Assembly: GCF_021462225.1 (NCBI RefSeq)
Contig: NC_061811.1
Location: 362,001-426,000 of the forward strand
Direction of reading: 5' to 3'
Origin: Girardinichthys multiradiatus
Lineage: Eukaryota > Chordata > Actinopteri > Cyprinodontiformes > Goodeidae
DNA length: 64,000 nucleotides
Notes under the pieces: generated by a model
Told to the model about the DNA's origin: nothing
Seen by the model: only the letters and a program-made list of their open reading frames with translations
The model's database searches: none
Shown here: positions 1 through 11,338 of the stretch, in pieces
Layout: the number at the start of each line of letters is the position of its first letter
Numbering within the stretch: the first letter of the stretch is position 1
Translations under genes and position numbers: made by a program

Positions 1-1
1 A

Positions 2-1457
2 CTGGTCAGAGTTATCGCATGGGTGAGAAGAGCTATTGAAAAGTGGAAACTCATATTAAAAAGACAAAGTGGCAGCAAAGGGAAAGTAAATCAACAGACA
101 GCCATTCATGCTGGACTTAGTGTTAAAGAGTGTGAAGATGCGATGAAAGATGTTTTTCTGGCTGTTCAAGAGGGTAATCTATTCAATGACACCACTTTGA
201 ACAGACTAGTTGTGTTTAAAGAACAAGGCTCTGGACTTCAGGAATGTGGGGGGCGCATTCAATCTTTTGGTGAAGATAAAGAAGTAGTTCCTATCTTACC
301 ATATGATTCATGGATATCCACACTGCTTGCCCTTGAATCTCATGAGATAAATCACGAAGATATTGCTGGAACATTATTGCGGATGAGAACAAAAGCATGG
401 GTGATAAGAGGCAGAAGACTGGCTAAAAAAGTTGTGGATAACTGTGATATGCCGAAAAGCCAAAGCAAAAAGGTGTAAGCAGATAATGGGGGATCTCCCT
501 CCTGAAAGAACACAGCCTGCCAGACCGTTTGAGTACACAGCTATTGATTTGTTTGGGCCCTATGAAGTGAGAGATGAAACTCGGAAAAGGGTGAAACTGA
601 AAGTGTGGGGCATCGTCTTCTGGTGCATGTCATCTCGAGCTATCCACACAGATCTTGTAAGTGATCAATCAAGTGAAGGGTTCTTGTTGGCATATCAAAG
701 ATTTACAGCCCTGAGTGGGCATCCAAAAACGTTGTGGTCAGATGGTGGGAGAAACTTTGTTGGAGCTAAATCTGCTCTTAGTGATTTCTATTTGTTTTTT
801 AACCAACTTAACAAAGAACAAATTCAATGGGAAACTTTGAAACATGGGACTGAATGGTGCTGGAAAATACATCCTGCAGACTCCCCCCTCAGAAATGGAG
901 CAGCAGAAGCAGCTGTAAAGATTGTCAAGAAAGCTTTACACAATTTAGGAGGAGATGGAGTTTTCCCATGGGGAGAATTTCAGACATTCCTGTACATTGC
1001 AGCAAATCTGGCAAATGAAAGACCAATAGATGCTAGAACTCAAAGCCGAGAAGACTGCATAAACTACATAACTCCTAACTCTCTGTTGCTGGGAAGAACT
1101 GATCCCAGAGGTGATAGCTATGGCTTTGAGTTTGAAGGGTATTCCCTCAAAAGACTAAAGTTCATTCAAACAGAAGTTGACAGATTCTGGAAAACGTGGA
1201 GTCAACTGGCTGGACCAAATTTGTTTGTCCGAAGTAAATGGCATTCAATGAAAAGGAATGTAACTACTGGAGACATCGTTTGGCTTGCACACCAAAATGC
1301 CCTGAGAGGTCAGTACAAACTTGGCAAAGTGATTGGGGTAAATAATGACAAAAAGGGGATTGTGAGAGATGTATATGTAAGAACTTATCCAAGTTACCCT
1401 GTGGCCACTGTTAAAGCTGGAGGACAAACAAAGGATAAGGGAAAGAACTCTCAATGA
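2..1457 (+). pseudogene. BEL/Pao pol, integrase region, frameshifted
   Basis: The reading frame is open from the window start. It covers the end of an upstream pol region and a zinc-binding region near 420-480, then an rve-type integrase core: first Asp in AIDLFGPY, second Asp in LWSDGGRNF, Glu in the RNGAAEAAVK segment. A DUF5641-like tail follows and the frame stops at 1457. The frame shifts once between about 447 and 478, inside the zinc-finger region, so no single ORF spans the protein; a one-base loss explains it. Integrase would insert the element's cDNA into the genome. The lesion suggests this copy cannot make a functional pol. Confidence 0.85.
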
Positions 1458-1611
1458 AGATACTTACAACAATACTTCATAGAGATGTCGGGCACATTGT
1501 TGTGTTATTGCCTATAGAAGAACAAAGAACACTGCAGTGATGAGATCTGACAATGAAGATAGAAAGATGTGACCTCCTAAGGTTAAAAAACTCAGGAGCT
1601 CAAGTGGGAGG

Positions 1612-2137
1612 TGTCAAGTTAATCTAACAAATCTGACAGTTTTAAATGGTTTACTATCTCCATGCAACTGGGGTGCACTCTACAACAAATCAAGTGCACC
1701 CATCCCTGTCATTGCTCTATCTCAGCAGGCAAATCTAATAAGGTAATCCTGTTCACCTGTGCTCAGAGGAATTCTATTCAGAGAAAGAACTTCAGCTGAA
1801 AGCTTCTCCAAAGACACCACTGGTAGGAACTGGACAATATTATTTGAAGAACATAATACATATTTAATTTGAAAAGCTAAAACTGTGCTGAGATTTGCTG
1901 ATTGTTTGTGGTTGGATGTGAGGGGTCAAAGAGAACATTGTTGTTTCATCTGTTTGTAGTTTATCAACCTAATAAAGTTCAAGAAATGGTGCACTGATGT
2001 TAAGATCCATCTAAAAAGAAAGGATGAATAAACAAAATGTGAGTGAGCTGAGTTGTTCCTGTGTCTCTTTGGAGAAAGCAAGCCTTTTCAAGTTTGGGAA
2101 AATGCTGAAGTGACTTCAGATGAAGAAAAACTTGACA
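1612..2137 (+). repeat. 3' LTR of the BEL/Pao element
   Basis: The 526-bp LTR begins TGTCAAGTT (1612-1620) and ends AACTTGACA (2129-2137), a perfect 9-bp inverted terminal repeat. It is preceded by a purine-rich tract and contains an AATAAA signal at 1971-1976. The 5' LTR is outside the window, so target-site duplication and LTR-LTR divergence cannot be assessed. Confidence 0.85.
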
Positions 2138-2225
2138 GTTGCTTTCACAAAGTTCTACTCCTACTGCAGTTTTAGCATTTATCTAACCTACTGATCTGAC
2201 CTAATGGTAACTCTTCTCTCTCTTA

Positions 2226-3203
2226 TGGTGCGTTCATACCAAATGCGATTTCTGCGAAAGGAGCGGCCAATTTACATGTTATCCCTATGTAGAGGCGCGT
2301 TCAGGAGCGGCGCGGTGCAAAGGATGCGGAGGGCGCGGCGCGGCAAGCGAAGCGGCGCGATGGACGAGTTGAAAAATCTGAACTTTTTCCTAAATTCGCG
2401 TCGCGTCAACCAATCAGGGACTGGATGTGGCTGTGATGTAGGGTGAAGGACCAAAGCGGAGAAGAAGCGGTTGTCAGTGAAGATGAAGGACCAGATCATA
2501 GTGGCGGTGTGCAGCAAGCCAGAGTTGTATGATTCAACTAATTACTTTTACTGAGACAAGTACAGAAAGGACCTGGCCTGGTTATGTTTAGGCACAAATA
2601 TCTTATATTTAGGAGATGTGGACATTAAAAATTGGCTGTTTTTTTACTGAGCTGAGATTTATTTACTCACCGAAGACAGATGGACAGGCGTTCAGCAGCG
2701 GGGATACAGCGCCGGTAGACTGCAGTGACGTTAGTTTGAAGTTGGATGTTCAAGCTCCGCTTCACTGCGGTTGCCGGTAGTTGGCGTCCCGGAGGCCGAT
2801 TCATCTCCCAACGCGGGGCAGCAGATCTTCAAACTGGGTCCTGGATAGACGGAAGTACCGCTGAAATCGACCGTCATCCAGACGCAGCTCCTAGAGTAGG
2901 TGGTGGTAATCTCCGAACTGTTCCCGTCCCTGAAGAATCTGGTGAACCCAGGGACATTGATGTTGGCGGCGTTTGTCGGCTCTCCACAGGTAAAACACCG
3001 TGATTATCCATGAAATCCATGTCCAGCATGTTCAGTTTCAAACCAGCAAGCAACAGATAGAAGCTCCTCCTATTTGATGACGTGACGAAGCGTTGCCGCT
3101 TGTTGCAGAATGCCAACGCGGAGTTCACGCGGAATGTGAAGCGGGCAAAGCACACAAATGAGGCAAAGAATTTGCAGAAATCGCGTTTGGTGTGAACGCA
3201 CCA
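2226..3203. mobile_element. PIF/Harbinger DNA transposon (non-autonomous or decayed)
   Basis: The 978-bp element is bounded by TTA target-site duplications (2223-2225 and 3204-3206), as expected for the Harbinger superfamily. The terminal inverted repeats start TGGTGCGTTCA and match over about 30 bp with few differences (for example ATACC versus ACACC, and ATGCGA versus ACGCGA). The interior is GC-rich compared with the flanks. It contains a relic of the accessory MADF-type protein but no recognisable DDE transposase. Confidence 0.8.
2483..2650 (+). pseudogene. MADF-domain relic inside the Harbinger element
   Basis: Reading the + strand from 2483 gives a segment with the MADF signature: DQIIVAV, then KPELYDS, then after an in-frame TGA at 2552-2554, DKYRKDLAW. 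MADF domains bind DNA and resemble Myb/SANT folds. Harbinger elements usually carry a second ORF of this general kind that brings the transposase to its termini. The stop and the missing C-terminal part make this a relic. The assignment rests on motif reading only. Confidence 0.55.
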
Positions 3204-3206
3204 TTA

Positions 3207-4440
3207 TTCTTTGTCCCTGAATTGTAGTTTTGATGAAGAATGATGAAATTTAAATGAAATTGTTACTACAGAAAACACGCATGTCCAAATACAGCCTTTA
3301 TGACAGGCAGACAGACAGACGTGTGTGTGTATAGGTCTGATTTTGTTTGACATGACCTTTAACCTTTAGTCTGCTTTAACCTGCTAGAGATGGAGATCTT
3401 GGGTTTCTGTTTATTTCTCTGAGCTTCAAGCACTCGTGTTGTTGGATCACATGGTGGCTGCTGCTAATGTTCTCCACAATCATTAAGTTTTGCCTTCTTT
3501 AAGTAAAACATCAGGAAATAGAGCAAAAAGCAGAAACAGGACATTGCACCATTCTGGTGATGTAATATTCATAAAATGTTTGGCAACAACATGGTACACA
3601 TCCATCACTGACGAGTTTCTGTTGCTAAGTTTGTATTAAGCAGAAGTGATGTAAGCAGCTTAGTTAGATCTGGTTTGATCTTTAAAACAGCATTTCTACA
3701 GGTTCTCATGTTGAATTTCTGCAGCTTTCTCCATATGTTTCACTGAACTGCTTTGCTGTCTTATGTTTGATTTTAGATTAGTTTTGATTTTTAAGAACAA
3801 AGAGAAGCCTAAATAGTGAGATAACAGCAGCAGAGTACCATGTGTAGGTCCGGTTCTGCTGCCATGTCAGTCACTTGGCAGAATAACGTGAATTTGACTA
3901 TATTGTATTATAGCTAGAATTAAACTGAAATGTAACTGAATCTGTCTGTATGATTGGATGGTTTTGGTGATCTGCAGGACTTCTGTTCTGTTATTTCAGC
4001 TCTGTGCTTACTTGTGTTTAGTTACAGTTTCATTGTTTCTCTGTTTCCTTCACAGTTGGTTGACATCTGTTAATCAGACTCACCTGGTCAGCGTTCCTGT
4101 AATTACTCCTCCTAGTTTTTCTGCTCCTCATATTCCATCCTTCCTTGTAGGGTTCTGTGGTGACCTCCTCATTGTTTGTTGCTAGGCTCCTAGTTTTCCA
4201 ACTGTGTCTCCAGTGTTTGTTTTTTCTTAACTTTGTTCTCCTTATTTTTTCTCTTTTTTTCATTTTATTTATAATTTTCACATGTACATAACAAGCAAAC
4301 AAACAAATAGTGGCTCAGAAAAATAGGCACAAGTCAGTTAGACACACTGCTTGAGGAGAGACCAAAGTGGAAATAATGATAATTTTGGGGCAAGAGCTTG
4401 CATGTCAAACTATATTAACCCACGCTGGTTGTGCAAAAAA
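3207..4440. other. Unassigned sequence
   Basis: AT-rich sequence with a short run of GACA/GT repeats near 3306-3332. I see no coding pattern, splice-bounded exon or recognisable repeat. Short ORFs here show no family signature. Confidence 0.5.
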
Positions 4441-6070
4441 TGGATTCCAAGCACCTACAAATGTTCTAATTGATCGATCCCTTAAATCGTAGTTTTTCCA
4501 TTTGTATTAATGACATCAGGTCCGTAATCCACATCTGAAAGGAGAGGGCAGCAGAGGATTTCCATTCCCTTAAGGTATGTTTTCTGGCAGCAACCATTTC
4601 CAGCTGCAGAGGTCGCAGGACTGATGTGGAAAGATTTTTAATTGTACATGGGTTGCCAAAAATGGCTAGTCCTGCATTGGGCTCAAGGGGCCTTTTATAG
4701 GCTTTACAGTACCAGTCAAATATTTTACACCAGGGTTGTGGCACTGGTGGTGTAGGGGTTAAGCGCGCGACAATATGCAGAGACTATATTCCTCCAGACG
4801 GCTGTCCTGGGTTTGAGTCCGTATGTCTCCTCCTCTCTTTGCCTATTTCCTGTCTGCCTTCTGTTGAAAAATAAGGGCCTCTAGTGCCGCAAAAAAAATA
4901 TAAAAAAAAATACATATATATTTTACACCAGAAATTTGTTAAGGAAGAACCAGAAAGTATGAGACAATGTATCATCTGATGTTTACATCTGTCACAAACA
5001 AGTGAGACAGAGGGGTAGATTTTATACAACCTGACCTTTGAGTAATGCAAATGATGGGCAATCTTAAATTGTATAAGTTGGTGTCTACTGTTTACTGATC
5101 AAGAGTAGATTTTCGACAGACACTCGTCCTACATGGACTCGGGCAATTCCACACCCAATTCCTCACTCTAGGTGTCTTTGATTTTCACTGTACTCACAGC
5201 GGCACGATCTTCGATCAAATCCACAATTTTAGAGATTAAGCACCTGGAATCAGGAGGACTTTTTAAAACGTCATAAATTGCGTGTTCTGCAGGGAGATGC
5301 TCAAAATGCCAGATTTTCAATTGAATATAATGTCTGATCTGTAAATACCGAAAGAAGTCTGAGTGAGGCAAGTTTTCTTTCAGCTGATTAAACAAGGCAA
5401 ATTCTTTATTAATATAGAGATTACCAACTGGCACTATGCCCCTTTGTCTCCAGACCCGGTAGAATACATCTGTCCAAGAAGACAAAAAGGCATGGTTAAA
5501 CCGTATAGGTGTCTTTACAGTTTGTTTTAACACGAAGCAAAGTGTACTAAGGTACCCAGGTTTGTCAAGCTTAGAGAATAGCGTAACTGATAAAAAAGAG
5601 AAGTTTATAAAGTTGGCTTCCATTTTAAGCCAAAAAGGGGTTTATGGGGATCAGCATATCAGGGGCAGTCTGATGCCAAAACCTCTGAGCCCTGATATCT
5701 GCTACCCAGTAATAATGTCTGAACACTGGTAAACCCAATCGGAAGCAATTCGCATAAAATCAGTCTTACACCAGTTATCGTGTATCCGGATATTAAGCCA
5801 AAAGACTATATCAACTCAAGGAGAATGGGAACTGGCTCTTCAGCATCACGCAAGTATAATATCATCAGCGTATAGGCTAATAAGTGTTTCCACTCTTCCC
5901 ACCTCAAGGCCCTTGATGTGTGGGTGCTTTCTTATTGTAAAAGCAAGTGGCTCTAATGCAATGGCAAAAAGGGCTGGAGAGAGTGAACATCCTTGCAGAA
6001 CCGAACGCTTGAGTGGGAAAGGTAATGACCTATCATCATTAGTCAGAACAACACATGAGGGTCTGGATTA
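4441..6070 (-). pseudogene. L1-clade LINE, ORF2 3' half, decayed
   Basis: On the minus strand this reads as the C-terminal part of a fish L1 ORF2. The RT catalytic motif YADD is seen on the minus strand at about 5845-5875, and GCSLSPALFAIALEPLA at about 5940-6000. Downstream come FFRYLQIRHYIQ (5168-5623) and a C-terminal stretch ending ARKHTLREW...MEKLRF (4466-4744). Frames change and stops interrupt, so this is a dead copy. Tc1 copy A separates it from its 5' half, and a tRNA-derived SINE has landed inside it at 4734-4917. Confidence 0.7.
4734..4917 (+). repeat. tRNA-derived SINE with intact 14-bp target-site duplication
   Basis: The head looks like a tRNA gene with a pol III A box (GGTGTAGGGGTTAAGCGCG, about 4748-4766) and a B box (GGTTTGAGTCC, about 4810-4820). 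A tRNA-unrelated part and an A-rich 3' end follow. Perfect 14-bp direct repeats (ATATTTTACACCAG) flank it at 4720-4733 and 4918-4931. It is inserted in the decayed L1. Confidence 0.8.
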
Positions 6071-7681
6071 CAGGTCCTTCTCAAAATATTAGCATATTGT
6101 GATAAAGTTAATTATTTTCCATAATGTCATGATGAAAATTTAACATTCATATATTTTAGATTCATTGCACACTAACTGAAATATTTCAGGTCTTTTATTG
6201 TCTTAATACGGATGATTTTGGCATACAGCTCATGAAAACCCAAAATTCCTATCTCACAAAAGTAGCATATCATTAAAAGGGTCTCTAAACGAGCTATGAA
6301 CCTAATCATCTGAATCAACGAGTTAACTCTAAACACCTGCAAAAGATTCCTGAGGCCTTTAAAACTCCCAGCCTGGTTCATCACTCAAAACCCCAATCAT
6401 GGGTAAGACTGCCGACCTGACTGCTGTCCAGAAGGCCACTATTGACACCCTCAAGCAAGAGGGTAAGACACAGAAAGAAATTTCTGAACGAATAGGTTGT
6501 TCCCAGAGTGCTGTATCAAGGCACCTCAGTGGGAAGTCTGTGGGAAGGAAAAAGTGTGGCAGAAAACGCTGCACAACGAGAAGAGGTGACCGGACCCTGA
6601 GGAAGATTGTGGAGAAGGGCCGATTCCAGACCTTGGGGGACCTGCGGAACCAGTGGATTGAGTCTGGAGTAGAAACATCCAGAGCCACCGTGCACAGGCG
6701 TGTGCAGGAAATGGGCTACAGGTGCCGCATTCCCCAGGTCAAGCCACTTTTGAACCAGAAACAGCGGCAGAAGCGCCTGACCTGGGCTACAGAGAAGCAG
6801 CACTGGACTGTTGCTCAGTGGTCCAAAGTACTTTTTTTCGGATGAAAGCAAATTCTGCATGTCATTCGGAAATCAAGGTGCCAGAGTCTGGAGGAAGACT
6901 GGGGAGAAGGAAATGCCAAAATGCCAGAAGTCCAGTGTCAAGTACCCACAGTCAGTGATGGTCTGGGGTGCCGTGTCAGCTGCTGGTGTTGGTCCACTGT
7001 GTTTTATCAAGGGCAGGGTCAATGCAGCTAGCTATCAGGAGATTTTGGAGCACTTCATGCTTCCATCTGCTGAAAAGCTTTATGGAGATGAAGATTTCAT
7101 TTTTCAGCACGACCTGGCACCTGCTCACAGTGCCAAAACCACTGGTAAATGGTTTACTGACCATGGTATCACTGTGCTCAATTGGCCTGCCAACTCTCCT
7201 GACCTGAACCCCATAGAGAATCTGTGGGATATTGTGAAGAGAACGTTGAGAGACTCAAGACCCAACACTCTGGATGAGCTAAAGGCCGCTATCGAAGCAT
7301 CCTGGGCCTCCATAAGACCTCAGCAGTGCCACAGGCTGATTGCCTCCATGCCACGCCGCATTGAAGCAGTCATTTCTGCAAAAGGATTCCTGACCAAGTA
7401 TTGAGTGCATAACTGTACATGATTATTTGAAGGTTGACGTTTTTTGTATTATAAACACTTTTCTTTTATTGGTTGGATGAAATATGCTAATTTTGTGAGA
7501 TAGGAATTTTGGGTTTTCATGAGCTGTATGCCAAAATCATCCGTATTAAGACAATAAAAGACCTGAAATATTTCAGTTAGTGTGCAATGAATCTAAAATA
7601 TATGAATGTTAAATTTTCATCATGACAGTATGGAAAATAACGAACTTTATCACAATATGCTAATATTTTGAGAAGGACCTG
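6071..7681 (+). mobile_element. Tc1/mariner transposon, copy A
   Basis: The 1611-bp element is flanked by TA duplications (6069-6070 and 7682-7683). It begins CAGGTCCTTCTCAAAATATT and ends with the inverted copy, with terminal inverted repeats of about 200 bp (6071 to about 6272; about 7485 to 7681). It carries a single transposase gene on the + strand. It is inserted into the L1 RT region. Copies B, C and D in this window belong to the same family. Confidence 0.95.
6399..7404 (+). pseudogene. Tc1 transposase, copy A (one frameshift)
   Basis: The transposase would cut and paste the element at TA sites. The N-terminal half (ATG at 6399) has the paired helix-turn-helix DNA-binding region, with [15 protein letters not shown] as a recognition-helix segment. 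The C-terminal half has a DDE catalytic domain: Asp in FFSDESKF, Asp in FQHDLAPAH and Glu in NPIENLW, 34 residues after the second Asp (DD34E). A run of seven T at about 6832-6838, where copies C and D have six, throws the frame. The two halves are therefore read from 6399-6845 and 6811-7404. Otherwise the sequence is close to intact, implying recent insertion. Confidence 0.93.
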
Positions 7682-7683
7682 TA

Positions 7684-9055
7684 TATCAGCTCTACCCAGG
7701 ATATGAATGTTTCACGGAATCCAAATCTATGTAAAGACTCAAATATGTAGGGCTATTCGAGCTGGTCAAAGGCTTGTGTGCATCGAGCGATAGAAATTTG
7801 GCTCCATTTTCATTGCTGTGATCGGCACATAATCCATTAAATGATGCCCCTAACATTTGAAAAGGAGAACTTGCCAGGAATAAATCCTGTCTGATCAGGA
7901 TGGATGATGAAGCTCAAATGCATGTTTAGTCTAGTTGTCAGAATTTTAGTGATTATTTTCCTGTCAAAATTCTGGAGCGCTATTGGGCTAAAGCTGGCAG
8001 CATCTGTTTCCTCCTTACCTTTTTTTAAGATAAGTGCTTCATACAGTGTTTTTGTGCAAGATATTCTCTTTCTTAGAATTATATCATAAAGAGCAAAAGC
8101 GGCGCTAGGATGTTGCAGAACCTTTTATAAAATTCACAGCCGAACCCGTCCAGTTCAGCTGCCCATCCTGACGGAAATGATTTTATTGCGGTGATTACTT
8201 CTTGTATCGTAAAGTCAGTCAAGGTAAGTTTTAGCTGCACCACTAAACTTGTGCAACAGCAACGAATCAAAGACTTTACTTAAGTTGAGACATTATGCTT
8301 GGAAGAATAAAGCTCAGTGTAAAATTCCCTGAAACAACGGTTTATACTAACTGGGTCAGTTAGAAGAGCGCCAGTGCCAGATTTTATACTGTGTATTGAC
8401 TTAGAAGCCTGTATATTTTGAAGCCTTACAGGGTTATCCCCAAGCTTGAACGGTTTATTTCTTAATTTTAAAAGTAGATTATCAACCTGTCTGCTCAGGA
8501 TACCATTGAATTCGTACTTATGCTTTAATATTTCTCAATAGTGATCTGGGGATTTGAATATTTTATGTGCTCTTTCCAGGGCTGGAAGAAGCAGCTTTTA
8601 ACTTCTGCGAGCCGTTTTTCCCTTTTTCTTCAAGAGCAGAGGAGTTAGAAATAATTTCACCGGGCAGTACAACCTTTAGTGATTCCCAAAGTGTAGAGTC
8701 TGACACACACCACAGAATCAGCTCTGAGCACCTGAAAGTGGTGTATACAGGGCAGTATATGGTACGTGGCCTAGCGCCCAAGGGGCTCAACAGCGGTGCA
8801 TGGTCAGTCAACACTTACTGAATGTGGGAAGTGCTCCTCACCCAGCAATTTTGGAATCAAACAGGACACAAGTTGGTTGGGCTTCCTCCTACGGACCCCT
8901 CCTCTATGCCAACAATCTTTATATTATGCCCGCGGGAGTGAGCTTCTAAGCCCAGTATCTTGATCTGAAGTTGACCGGCATATTCTTTCACCTCTTTGCA
9001 CCTGGCTTCCAGCTCCACTAAAGAGTTGGCTCCTCTATGTCTGTTGACTTTGAGT
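7684..9055 (-). pseudogene. L1-clade LINE, 5' half (ORF1 remnant and ORF2 start), decayed
   Basis: The minus strand reads as L1 with stops and frame changes. Near 8079-8270 there is the RT start (FPSGWAAELDGFGCEFYK). At 7690-8080 come RT segments such as LILKKG and FLSLDAHKP. At 8560-8700 lies the pre-RT segment LWESLKVVLPGEIISNSSAL. At 8830-9050 lies an ORF1-like coiled-coil and RNA-binding start (LVELEARCKEVKEYAGQL, then HNIKIVGIEEGSVGG). ORF1-like and ORF2-like sequence are joined near 8710-8730 without an endonuclease domain, so a large internal deletion is likely. Confidence 0.6.
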
Positions 9056-9060
9056 GTCTC

Positions 9061-9100
9061 GTTGCTGAAAAGCGCTATATAAATAAACTTACCTTACCTC
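9061..9100 (+). repeat. Short LINE/SINE 3'-tail fragment
   Basis: The string AAGCGCTATATAAATAAACTT resembles the conserved 3' tail shared by fish L2-type LINEs and their dependent SINEs. Only the tail is present. Confidence 0.4.
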
Positions 9101-9110
9101 TAGTATCTCA

Positions 9111-10815
9111 GTTGAAGATAGAGTGGCAGAGTGGTGGTTCTAGTCTATCATTGTTAAGAAAAAGCTAAGCTCTAGATTTAGATCTATGGTCCTGAGATAT
9201 CTATCATGACTGAAAGAACCAGATCCTGGATAGAAGCTCCAACCCACACTCTAGGGACACTATAGACTTGGGTACACCTTGGGCTGGGAAGGGTATGTCT
9301 GGGATTCCCTCTGAAACTGTCGCCATAGAAAGCAAGAAGAAGGACTGAAGCTTACAGTGACTTCAGGTGGTCCACTGAGATGATCCTGAAGCTGCTGAAG
9401 GTAGAGAGAGTCAGAGACTCATGTACGTTCATGTTTCCCGTGGACGGAATTAAATCTTTGTGTCTTATGTGATTTATTGCTGTAGGAACTGAAATTAAAG
9501 TTGAATGCTTAAAGAAAAGCAGTTGTACTAACTCTTCTCTCACAGTGAGGGTGCTGAATGAGCTCAGTGCTGATATGAACGTCACGTGAGATAAACAATG
9601 TTGGCAGTCTGTGGTGGTTTGTTACCTCTGAAGGTCTGCCAGTCTAAAGCTGTTGTTGGTGCAATGCAGGTCAAATGTAGTCTCCTAAAAGCTCTGACAA
9701 AAACATCCTGACATCACCTCCTGAATACTGAGCAGCTTTTAACTGATACTGGAGAAACATAAGACTGTGTTAGAGCTGTGCTCAGGTTTTTGATTAACTC
9801 ACTGGAAATAAGTTGAGTATGTTTTTCCTATCTGTGAACCTGTCTGGTGTTTGGGGCTGTGAAGACTAAGCAGCAGCAAAGCAGAGTTGGGCTCCCTTAG
9901 TCTCTGGACTGTTTGCTGGAGGACTGAGGTATTTGATGCTACCTACCACCTACACACAGTAAGTGTTGTTTCCTGTAGGGATCTGGTGTTAAACCCACTG
10001 AACACTGCCGTCAGCCTGTAGCTGTTCAGCAAAACTAAACCATGTACAGCTGAAGCACAAAGAGAGGTTCTGCAGAGCTGGTCAGACATGCATGGATTTT
10101 CTGTAATGTAACAGAAAGCAAATAGAGACAAAGAGTAAAACCTTTAATATAACAGTTCCTGTGAAACATCAGTGGATGAGATGTGATGCAACAATCCAGC
10201 AAATACACTATTTATGTTTGTTTCCACTGTCAGATCTGCTAATTTGTGGTTTCCATACATAACATCTCAGATCTGAATCACCAGAGTTGATCAACTCTCT
10301 CTTGGGCTGATCAACGTTATCAACAAAAGACATCTCCAGTTGTTAATGTCCCTGAAAAGTTGCACAAGGTTGTTTTCTTTTTTTTACTAAATAGGCTTTG
10401 TCTGTCGATGACCAACAGCTAACACTAAACAGAAGTTGCTCCTTCGCTGCCTTTCTGTTCAAATGTCTTCTCAATGTGTATGAAGATGGACACAAACCTG
10501 CTGCCAATCCTGGGTCAAGCTCTGCACCGATGGCAACACATTTCTCCTCTGGAGATACAGCTGAAGTATTTTCAGCAACAGTTACCTTGAGTTCATTTTG
10601 ATGCAAAGTAATTTCAGAGCAGCAGCTCCTCTTTCATAGCGTCCTGCTGATCAGATTAATGGAGAGACTTCAGCAGGACTCTGTGCAGGTTTATGTGTAA
10701 CAAAGGACAGCATCTTTCTGTTCCATGTCACTAAATGAGCTCCCTGAAGTCATCGTGTACCACAAACCTGCCTGAGTAAAGTGTCTAATGTCATAATGTT
10801 TCTACTTCTCTACAG
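9111..10815. other. Presumed rin3 5' intron; no exon identified
   Basis: The first visible rin3 exon starts at 10816 with a split codon, so at least one coding exon lies further upstream. I looked for splice-bounded coding segments here and found none I can defend. No repeat family is recognised either. Confidence 0.45.
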
Positions 10816-11338
10816 CCACACAGGCCCGCTAACAGGAGCGCTCATCTCGTCATCCTCCGCTGCCTCTTCTTCAATGCCCTCCCAACCTCCAGCCAGGCCA
10901 TGTCGGCCCAGACTCCCACCTCCAATGCTTAAGCCCTCCCACCTTCCCTCCAGACCTCCTCTGCCGCAAACAACCCCTGCATCCCTCCCTCCTGCTCCTG
11001 CACCCCCTTTTTCTCTCTGCTCCAACACTTCTGCCCCATCTCTTCCAGCTCCTCTTTCTCCCATTGTTATTTCCCAATCTACACTAGAATCATCTTCCTC
11101 CTCTGATCCGACTCCCTCCTTTTCAGCTGCAGCTCTTCCTTCATCTTTGTCCCCAACAGTCTCATCCCCCACTGCATCCTCCCCCCCTCTTGCGTCCCCC
11201 CCTGTCATCCCACCCTCCTCTCCAGCTGCTCTGCATCTCAGCACCATAGATCAGCTGGTTGGGAGCCTTTCAGTGTGGCAGCCCAGAGGACTGAGCCAAG
11301 ACAACATCTCATGTTTACTGGAGAAACAGTCTGCAGGC
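10816..11338 (+). CDS. rin3: rin3 exon: proline/serine-rich segment and start of SH2
   Basis: Acceptor CTCTACAG at 10808-10815, donor GTAAGA from 11339; enters in phase 2 and leaves in phase 0. About 140 residues rich in Pro, Ser and Ala lead into [18 protein letters not shown], which aligns with the start of the RIN SH2 domain. Proline-rich runs may bind SH3 partners. Confidence 0.85.

Larger units (their letters stand above)
1..2137 (+). mobile_element. BEL/Pao LTR retrotransposon, 3' portion
   Basis: The window opens inside the pol gene of an LTR retrotransposon. It shows the end of pol (integrase plus a C-terminal DUF5641-like region), a short non-coding stretch, a purine-rich tract at about 1597-1611 and a complete 3' LTR. 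The 5' LTR, gag and most of pol lie upstream of the window. Assignment to BEL/Pao rests on the integrase followed by the GDIVWLAHQ...G.YKLGKV segment, which is typical of that superfamily. One frameshift makes this copy defective. Confidence 0.85.

Noticed and set aside
4734..4830. A tRNA gene
   Set aside because: A and B boxes are present but there is no cloverleaf acceptor stem, and an A-rich tail with target duplication marks a SINE.
9111..10815. A missing 5' exon of rin3
   Set aside because: Several AG/GT pairs exist, but none bounds a segment with RIN homology or a compatible phase that I could defend.
10810..11247. 145-codon Gly/Glu-rich antisense ORF
   Set aside because: Complement of the proline/serine-rich rin3 exon; composition explains it.
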